Assembly (NCBI GenBank): GCA_045532145.1
Contig: JAZSFJ010000124.1
Location: forward strand, 1 to 18,658
Origin: SIG459 sp045532145
GTDB taxonomy: Bacteria > Bacillota > Clostridia > Oscillospirales > Oscillospiraceae
DNA: 18,658 bases
Reading direction: 5' to 3'
Shown: positions 13,740 to 18,658 of the stretch, in pieces
Layout: every line of letters begins with the position of its first letter
How positions within the stretch are numbered: the stretch's first letter is position 1
The notes under the pieces: generated by a model
What the model was told of the DNA's origin: nothing
Database searches by the model: none
Seen by the model: only the letters and a program-made list of their open reading frames with translations
Position numbers and translations under genes: made by a program

Positions 13740-14084
13740 TCAGAGACCAAAGCTGACCGCGATGGCGTTATCCACCTTGGTCATGGTGTCGTTATCAAGC
13801 TTTCCCATGCGTTCCCGAAGCCGGGATTTATCAATAGTGCGTATCTGCTCCAGAAGAATAACGCTGTCTCGGCTGAGACCGTAGCTCTGGGCAGAGAGCT
13901 CGATATGGGTGGGCAGCCGCGCCTTGCCCATCTGGCTTGTGATGGCGGCGGCTATGACCGTGGGCGAATGCCTGTTGCCTGTATCGTTCTGCACTATCAG
14001 CACCGGCCTCATGCCGCCCTGCTCGCTTCCGACCACAGGGCTGAGGTCCGCATAGAAGATGTCTCCTCGTTTGACCATGCTCAT
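13740..14084 (-). CDS. ndoA: Type II toxin-antitoxin mRNA interferase, EndoA/MazF family
   Basis: A 114-residue endoribonuclease of the MazF/PemK family, close in pattern to Bacillus EndoA (NdoA), which cuts mRNA at UACAU. Segments typical of the family are VKRGDIFYADLSPVVGSEQGG, RPVLIVQND, NRHSPTVIAAAIT and SRDSVILLEQIRTIDKSRL. The start at 14084 has GGAGTG nine bases upstream; the later ATG at 14078 would be too far from it. It lies 98 bases downstream of alr, as in Bacillus, but the antitoxin gene normally between alr and ndoA is missing, and that gap is too short to hold it. The antitoxin may be elsewhere or the regulation differs. Confidence 0.95.
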   Translation of the reverse strand: MSMVKRGDIFYADLSPVVGSEQGGMRPVLIVQNDTGNRHSPTVIAAAITSQMGKARLPTHIELSAQSYGLSRDSVILLEQIRTIDKSRLRERMGKLDNDTMTKVDNAIAVSFGL

Positions 14085-14182
14085 GTGTGTTCACACTCCG
14101 ATGAAGGATAGTCGCCCAATACATTTTATGTAGGGACGTGCTATCATTCTCCCTCGGTTTATGAAATTTTATACATGCACAC

Positions 14183-15298
14183 TCAGAGATATATTCTTGG
14201 CACTCTGGGGGCCACGTCACAGGTGACTTCATAGTTTATGCTGCCCTGCTTTGCGGCAAGCTCGTCTGCAGTGATACTCTCCTCGCCGTCTGTGCCGATT
14301 ATTGTGACAACATCCTCCACGCGGCAATCGTCAATATGACTTATGTCAACCATACACATATCCATGCAGATACGGCCTATCTGCTTGCAGCGCTGTCCGC
14401 CAATGAGAACTTCCAGCTTTCCGCTGAGACAGCGGCTGAGGCCGTCGGCATAGCCAATGGGAACAACAGCCACACGCATGGGCTTCTCCACAAGGAAAGA
14501 GCGTCCGTAGCTCACCGTATCCCCGGGCAGCAGTTCATTTATGGCATAAACCCGGCTCTTCAGGCTCATTGCAGGACGCAGCTCAATGCCGCCGGTTTCA
14601 GCTGCGGGATACATTCCATAGGTCATGATTCCCGGGCGTACCATGTCAAGGGCATAGTCCCGGTAGTTTATCACAGCTCCGGAGTTTGCGCAATGCTTTA
14701 TGGCAAAGCTCTTGCCCAGGCAGCTCTCAAGCTCCTTCGCCGTTGACATAAATCTTTCAAACTGAGTTATGGTAAAGTCATTTCCCGGCTCGTCAGAAAC
14801 CGCAAAGTGGGTAAAAATTCCCTCGAATTCCAGATTCGGCTGGCTCAGAGCCTCTATTATGTCAACCAAATTCTCCTGACGCCAGCCAAAGCCCGTGCGG
14901 CTCATTCCACTGTCCAGCTTCAGGTGGCAGCGCAGGGGCTCACTCAGAGCTGCGGAAAGAGCCTTGGCATATTCAAGGGAGCCCACGGTCTGGGTGACGG
15001 AGAGTTCGCAAAGTCTGGACGCGAACTCAGGAGGGGTAATACCGAGAATAAGGATAGGCAGCTTAAGTCCCGCCTCTCTCAGCATCACAGCCTCGTCTAT
15101 GCAGGCCACGGCAAGATAGTCTCCCCCCGCCTCGGCAATAGCCTCTGCGGCCCGGATGGCTCCGTGGCCGTAGCCGTCTGCCTTAACCACCCCAAGGAAC
15201 CTTGTTCCCTCGGGCAGGGAGTCCCGTATGGCCCGGACATTGTGTTTTATATTTTCAAGACTTATTTCCGCCCAGGTGCGGCTTGTCTCTATAGTCAT
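14183..15298 (-). CDS. alr: Alanine racemase
   Basis: A 371-residue PLP enzyme that converts L-alanine to D-alanine for peptidoglycan. Lys39 in VVKADGYGHG is the PLP-binding lysine, the second catalytic residue is the Tyr of SYGRSF near residue 265, and RPGIMTYGMYP and GRICMDMCMVD are further family signatures. Full length. The ribosome site GAGGAA overlaps the end of the lipoprotein gene, whose stop lies six bases upstream of the ATG, so the genes are translationally linked. Cytoplasmic. Conserved alr-ndoA neighbourhood of Firmicutes. Confidence 0.97.
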   Translation of the reverse strand: MTIETSRTWAEISLENIKHNVRAIRDSLPEGTRFLGVVKADGYGHGAIRAAEAIAEAGGDYLAVACIDEAVMLREAGLKLPILILGITPPEFASRLCELSVTQTVGSLEYAKALSAALSEPLRCHLKLDSGMSRTGFGWRQENLVDIIEALSQPNLEFEGIFTHFAVSDEPGNDFTITQFERFMSTAKELESCLGKSFAIKHCANSGAVINYRDYALDMVRPGIMTYGMYPAAETGGIELRPAMSLKSRVYAINELLPGDTVSYGRSFLVEKPMRVAVVPIGYADGLSRCLSGKLEVLIGGQRCKQIGRICMDMCMVDISHIDDCRVEDVVTIIGTDGEESITADELAAKQGSINYEVTCDVAPRVPRIYL

Positions 15299-15304
15299 AA
15301 AAAA

Positions 15305-15877
15305 TCATTCCTCGGTGAAATCTGTTATCTGGCATTTTACCACAGCTCTGCCCCCGGATACAAGCTCTGCGTGGGTCAAAGCAAAATTTTCTCTCTGAAA
15401 CCATAGGCTCAGACTGGTATTTTCGTCCACATATACTTCTGCCGCAGCCAGAGAGCGTTCATCCTCCGTCTCCGTCCAGATGTAATTCACATGGCCCTCC
15501 AGCAGAGCGGAAATAATAAGAGGCATTGCCGCCAAAGGGGAGCTCTCCCCCACCATAGGGTCTCCCAGAGCAAGGATAATTCCGTCATACTCCAGACGGG
15601 TCTCCCCCTCGCTAAGGCGGGCCTTTATCCCGGCGATGCCCTCAGGGCTCAGTATCTCCACCACAGTTTCCCCTCCGCCGTGGGTGCAGCGGAGGCTGCA
15701 ATTGAAAACTCCCTCCCCCAGCTCGGCGCATATTTCCGCCGTAAAGCCAAGGTTTTCCGCCGCCTGCCAGCGGCTTCTGGCCTCCTGAAAATCCCTTTCA
15801 AGGGCCTTTTCCTCCCCGCAGCCGCCAAGGAGCAGGGCGAGTATCATAAGTACAGGTGCGATCACCCGTCTCGTCAA
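15305..15877 (-). CDS. Lipoprotein of unknown function
   Basis: A 190-residue predicted lipoprotein: basic N-terminus (MTRR), hydrophobic core PVLMILALLLG and lipobox LGGC with Cys20 as the lipidation site. The mature part is acidic and strand-rich with pieces such as CSLRCTHGGGETVVEI, LEYDGIILALGDP and ISALLEGHVNY; a LolA/LppX-like fold is conceivable but unproven. The start is TTG at 15877, preceded by AAGGAA and GGAGG; the first ATG (codon 11) would remove the basic end of the signal peptide. It starts six bases after nnr stops and ends six before alr starts. A lipoprotein at this spot between nnr and alr suggests a cell-envelope role. Confidence 0.87.
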   Translation of the reverse strand: MTRRVIAPVLMILALLLGGCGEEKALERDFQEARSRWQAAENLGFTAEICAELGEGVFNCSLRCTHGGGETVVEILSPEGIAGIKARLSEGETRLEYDGIILALGDPMVGESSPLAAMPLIISALLEGHVNYIWTETEDERSLAAAEVYVDENTSLSLWFQRENFALTHAELVSGGRAVVKCQITDFTEE

Positions 15878-15883
15878 TATTCC

Positions 15884-17389
15884 TTAATCCTCCATTATGG
15901 ATTTTTCAGCCTCCGCCAGAGCGGCAATGATGTCGCTGGCTGTCATGGCGTATTCTCCGAGTCTTTCGCAGGCAATATCCCCGGCAAGAGCATGAAGCTG
16001 CAATGCGGTGTCCACAGCCTTTTTGTGCTCAAACTGGCCCAGCATGGCCCCGAGCATGCCCGCAAGAACATCTCCGCTGCCACCCTTTGCCATGCCCGGG
16101 TTGCCGTGGGTGGATATGCTCACTTCCCCATCCGGATAGGCTGCAAGGCTTCGGTGACCCTTGAGCACCAAGGTGCAGCCATATTCCTCGGCAAAGGCCC
16201 GGGCGGCCTGTATACGGCCTTTCTCCCAGTCTATGCCCAGCATTTTTGCCTCCCCGCCGTGGGGAGTCAGGACTATTGTCGCATGACTTTTCTTAAGTAT
16301 GCTCTTATCAAGGGATATGGCCCAGAGGGCATCGGCATCCGCCACAATTGTTCCCTCATAGAAAGAGAGAAGCTCCCGCACCAGAGCGGCTGTCCCCTCG
16401 CTTCTGCCCATGCCGGGGCCAATTACGCAGACAGAGCAGTTTTCAAGCTTTTCTTTTATCCTGGGAAGGGCCTCAGGGGTCAGTCTGCCGTCCCCATCAC
16501 AGGGAAGGCCAAGGGGCATAGCCTCGGTATTTTTTACAGCGCAAATGGTGTGGATGGTCTCGGGAACCCCCAGATACACAAGTCCCGCTCCGCTTTTAAC
16601 GGCGGCGAGGGAGCACATATTGGGAGCGCCGCAATACTCGCTGCTTCCGCCCACTATGAGTATTTTCCCATGGTCACCCTTGTGGGAAAGGGGACTTCTG
16701 CGGGGCAGGCTTACTTCTCCGTCCATAATGGCACGGACGTGGATTTTTGCTTCATCCACAAGCTCGGAGGGTATGCCTATGTCCACGATGCTCAGCTTGC
16801 CGGTGTAAACATTTCCCGGCTCTGTGAAGTGGCCGGGCTTCCCCAGAGAGAAGGTGACGGTTTCCGCTGCCCGGACAGCCGCCCCCAGTATGCAGCCTGT
16901 GTCGGCTTCAATTCCGCTGGCTATATCCGCAGAAATAACGGGCAGGCCGGAGGCGTTTATTTTCTTCACCGCCTCAAGTGCCTTGCCCCGGAGAGGCTTA
17001 TTCAGTCCTATGCCGAACATGGCGTCGATTATTACTCCCGGAGCTTCAAGCTTGGCTTCCCCATCAAAGTCCTCCAGCTTTCCTCCGGCTTCTTCCAGTC
17101 TTCGGGCCATCTCAGCCGTATCGGGAGTCATTTTCTCCCGGCTTCCCGTGAGGAAGCAGCGGACAGCCACGCCCTTATTCATAAGCCACAGGGCCGCAGC
17201 CACACCGTCGCCGCCGTTATTGCCACTGCCGCAGAAAATATAGGCCATGCCGCCGGAGCGCAGATATTCATAGGCCCGCGCTGCCACATAGGCAGCAGCG
17301 TTTTCCATGAGCCAAAGGGAGCTTATACCCCTTTCATGAATGGCCACATTATCAGCATTTCGCATTTTTTCGGAGCTTGAAAGAAACAT
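15884..17389 (-). CDS. nnr: Bifunctional NAD(P)H-hydrate epimerase / ADP-dependent NAD(P)H-hydrate dehydratase
   Basis: A 501-residue two-domain metabolite-repair enzyme. The N-terminal YjeF epimerase domain (about 1-210) has CGSGNNGGDG and interconverts R- and S-NADHX/NADPHX. The C-terminal ribokinase-like dehydratase domain (about 220-501) has GKILIVGGSSEYCGAP, GPGMGR, LTPHGGEAKML and GNPGMAKGGSGDVLAG, and regenerates NAD(P)H from the S hydrate using ADP. Length is normal for the fusion. GGGAGAT precedes the ATG. First gene of the unit running through the lipoprotein, alr and ndoA. Cytoplasmic. Confidence 0.96.
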   Translation of the reverse strand: MFLSSSEKMRNADNVAIHERGISSLWLMENAAAYVAARAYEYLRSGGMAYIFCGSGNNGGDGVAAALWLMNKGVAVRCFLTGSREKMTPDTAEMARRLEEAGGKLEDFDGEAKLEAPGVIIDAMFGIGLNKPLRGKALEAVKKINASGLPVISADIASGIEADTGCILGAAVRAAETVTFSLGKPGHFTEPGNVYTGKLSIVDIGIPSELVDEAKIHVRAIMDGEVSLPRRSPLSHKGDHGKILIVGGSSEYCGAPNMCSLAAVKSGAGLVYLGVPETIHTICAVKNTEAMPLGLPCDGDGRLTPEALPRIKEKLENCSVCVIGPGMGRSEGTAALVRELLSFYEGTIVADADALWAISLDKSILKKSHATIVLTPHGGEAKMLGIDWEKGRIQAARAFAEEYGCTLVLKGHRSLAAYPDGEVSISTHGNPGMAKGGSGDVLAGMLGAMLGQFEHKKAVDTALQLHALAGDIACERLGEYAMTASDIIAALAEAEKSIMED

Positions 17390-17412
17390 ATTTGCTATCT
17401 CCCGATCATCAA

Positions 17413-17462
17413 TTTGCTATATTATTTTGCTATATTATATTATTAAGCCAAAAATAAGTCAA
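17413..17462 (-). promoter_or_regulatory. Promoter of the nnr-alr-ndoA operon
   Basis: On the minus strand TTGACT (17462-17457), 17 bases, TATAAT (17439-17434). Downstream, the 12-mer TTTGCTATATTA (plus-strand reading) occurs twice at 17413-17424 and 17426-17437, one base apart, covering the -10 box and the start region. The tandem may be a binding site or simply AT-rich initiation DNA. Confidence 0.85.
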
Positions 17463-17470
17463 AATTTTTC

Positions 17471-17499
17471 TTGAAATATTTGAAATTGGGAGATATAAT
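17471..17499 (+). promoter_or_regulatory. Promoter of the pheS T-box transcript
   Basis: TTGAAA (17471-17476), 17-base spacer and TATAAT (17494-17499). It is back to back with the nnr promoter; only eight bases separate the two -35 boxes. Transcription should start near 17506, just before T-box Stem I. Confidence 0.88.
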
Positions 17500-17505
17500 G
17501 GCATA

Positions 17506-17757
17506 GTTGTGAAAAGCTGTGACCGGGAAAATAGCGACAAACTTTTCTCTCCAGAGAGGGGCTGCCGAAGGCTGAAAGCGCCCTGAGTGAAAGTCCGCTT
17601 GGTTCGCCCGTGAGCTCCGGCCAATCCCCGGCGGGTGTGCGCCCGTTAAAGCGCCAAAAAGTGTGCCGCGTACAGATGCGGCAAATGCGGGTGGTACCGC
17701 GGAAGTAGTTATTTGTGCTTTCGTCCCAGATGAGTTTGGGATGGGAGCTTTTTTTAT
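17506..17757 (+). ncRNA. T-box riboswitch, phenylalanine-specific
   Basis: The leader senses uncharged tRNA-Phe and allows readthrough into pheS. Stem I can be folded from sequence: AGCT (17515-17518) with AGCT (17613-17616), a kink-turn-like GTGA/TGA gap, then CGGG (17524-17527) with CCCG (17607-17610). The specifier loop above it carries TTC (17603-17605) next to a purine G, matching Phe. Upper pairings include AGCG/CGCT and ACTTT/AAAGT, and the distal AGAGAGGGGC...GCCC hairpin follows. The T-box core ATGCGGGTGGTACCGCG is at 17685-17701, with bulge TGGT to pair with the tRNA ACCA end. The expression platform terminator is 17717-17756. Confidence 0.95.
17717..17756 (+). terminator. Regulated terminator of the pheS T-box
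   Basis: Stem from GCTTTCGTCCCA (17717-17728) to TTGGGATGGGAGC (17736-17748), followed by a run of Ts (17749-17755). It competes with the antiterminator that uses the T-box sequence at 17685-17701. Confidence 0.92.
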
Positions 17758-17769
17758 TAGCAAAACCTC

Positions 17770-17900
17770 TTTGGCTCGCCCCTTTGGGGAGAGCTGTCAG
17801 CTCCGCTGACTGAGAGGGGTAAAGTATCCTCGTTTTTCGAAACCTTCCCCCTCTCCGCCTCGCATCCGCTCGGCACCTCTCCCCAAAGGGGCGAGGCAAA
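17770..17900. repeat. Interspersed inverted-repeat element between T-box and pheS
   Basis: The ends read TTTGGCTCGCCCCTTTGGGG on the left and, in reverse complement, TTTGCCTCGCCCCTTTGGGG on the right; the arms continue with GAGAGCTGTCAGC...GAGAGGGG and GAGAGGTGCCGAGCGG...GAGAGGGG. It is the same family as the element at 4119-4269, sharing the CTGTCAGC-GCTGACTGA arm. It is about 131 bases long with no ORF. It is transcribed as part of the pheS leader. Confidence 0.85.
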
Positions 17901-17948
17901 GCAGAATTTATTATGTTTATTTAATTATTTCACATAAGGAGACAAACC

Positions 17949-18658
17949 ATGAAAGAACAGTTGAAGCTTTTGCGCGAAAGCTCTCTTGCTGCCATTGCCG
18001 AGGCTCAGACCGGCGAGGAGCTTGAAGCTCTGCGCATCAAGTATCTGGGCAAGAAGGGCGAGCTCACCGCCATTCTGAAGCAGATGGGCAAGCTTTCCGC
18101 CGAGGAGCGCCCCATTATGGGTCAGCTTGCCAACGAGGTCAGAAACACCCTCGAAGCAAGCCTCGAAGAGCGCAAGGCCGCCGTCAGCGCTCTGATGCTC
18201 CAGAAGCGCCTCCAGGAAGAGGCTATAGACGTCACCATCCCCGGCAAAAAGCAGGAGATGGGCCACCGCCACCCCATGTACACCGCCCTTGACGAGATCA
18301 AGGAGATTTTCATAGGAATGGGCTTCACCATTCTGGACGGCCCCGAAGTGGAGCTCGCCGAGCTGAACTTCGACCGCCTCAACGCCGAGGAAGGCCATCC
18401 CTCCCGCGACTGGTCCGACACCTTCTATTTCGACGAGGACAGCCGCGTTATGCTCCGCAGCCAGACCTCTCCCATGCAGGTCCGCGCCATGGACACCATG
18501 GAGCTGCCCATTCGCATCATCGCCCCTGGCCGCGTTTACCGCAAAGACGAGGTTGACGCCACCCACTCCCCCATGTTCCACCAGATAGAGGGCATGGCCA
18601 TCGACAAGGGCATCACCATGGCCGACCTCAAGGGCACTCTCAACACAAGTCGGAGGCC
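17949..18658 (+). CDS. pheS: Phenylalanine--tRNA ligase alpha subunit, 5' part
   Basis: The first 236 codons of PheS are present and the gene runs off the window. The N-terminal coiled-coil (about residues 1-85, with KYLGKKGELTAILKQM) binds tRNA, and the catalytic domain starts at HRHPMYTALDEIKEIF. Class II motif 2 is visible as LRSQTSPMQVR and GRVYRKDEVDATHSPMFHQIEG. The enzyme joins phenylalanine to tRNA-Phe as an alpha2beta2 complex with PheT, expected just downstream. AAGGAGA precedes the ATG. Control is by the upstream T-box. The last five codons (after KGTLNT) do not resemble the usual F-A-K/R continuation, so the very end may be unreliable. Confidence 0.96.
   Translation, partial: MKEQLKLLRESSLAAIAEAQTGEELEALRIKYLGKKGELTAILKQMGKLSAEERPIMGQLANEVRNTLEASLEERKAAVSALMLQKRLQEEAIDVTIPGKKQEMGHRHPMYTALDEIKEIFIGMGFTILDGPEVELAELNFDRLNAEEGHPSRDWSDTFYFDEDSRVMLRSQTSPMQVRAMDTMELPIRIIAPGRVYRKDEVDATHSPMFHQIEGMAIDKGITMADLKGTLNTSRR

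Noticed and set aside
14085..14182. Search for an antitoxin gene between alr and ndoA
   Set aside because: Only 98 bases, with no frame of suitable length on the minus strand.
15491..17380. A 629-codon plus-strand open frame
   Set aside because: It lies antisense to nnr and the lipoprotein gene, which show clear family motifs; the frame is open because of GC-rich codon bias and its protein has no family features.

Overview
The window looks like a chromosomal piece of a spore-forming Firmicute, probably a gut clostridium of the Oscillospirales type. Reasons: moderately GC-rich DNA with strong GGAGG ribosome sites, spoVAD-spoVAE sporulation genes, a T-box leader in front of pheS, an alr-ndoA pair, BlaI/M56 and YtrA-type GntR/ABC modules, and small GC-rich interspersed hairpin repeats. 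The placement is inference; no rRNA or other taxonomic marker is present.

Layout. 1-253: short hairpin repeats. 254-4011 (minus): a compact five-gene operon (GntR repressor, two membrane proteins, ABC ATPase, membrane-anchored protein of unknown function) behind a consensus promoter overlapped by a palindrome. 4119-4269: interspersed inverted-repeat element. 4294-8107 (plus): BlaI-type repressor plus a very large M56/BlaR1-like membrane protease whose roughly 765-residue outer region shows no penicillin-sensor motifs. 8108-8431: repeats, a doubtful small ORF, and a terminator. 8432-9613 (minus): a peptide-deformylase-like protein with an altered motif 1, then a flavodoxin/ferredoxin (EFR1-type) protein. 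9715-11161 (plus): spoVAD-spoVAE behind a possible sigma-G promoter. 11206-11238: shared terminator. 11252-13166 (minus): pyrimidine-nucleoside phosphorylase and an unknown protein. 13233-17389 (minus): nnr, a lipoprotein, alr, ndoA and a secreted unknown, read as one unit from a strong promoter. 17471-18658 (plus): promoter, Phe-specific T-box riboswitch, an inverted-repeat element lying between riboswitch and gene, and the 5' part of pheS.

How the genes work together. Two signal-responsive membrane modules (GntR/ABC and BlaI/M56) lie back to back, each with self-regulatory operator architecture visible in its promoter. The nnr-alr-ndoA run joins metabolite repair, D-alanine supply for the cell wall and an mRNA interferase, here without its usual antitoxin gene. 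The best candidates for something undescribed are the M56 protein with a non-beta-lactam sensor domain, the 467-residue protein attached to the ABC operon, the Gln-to-Met deformylase paralogue, and two families of small palindromic repeats, one member of which sits inside the pheS leader.
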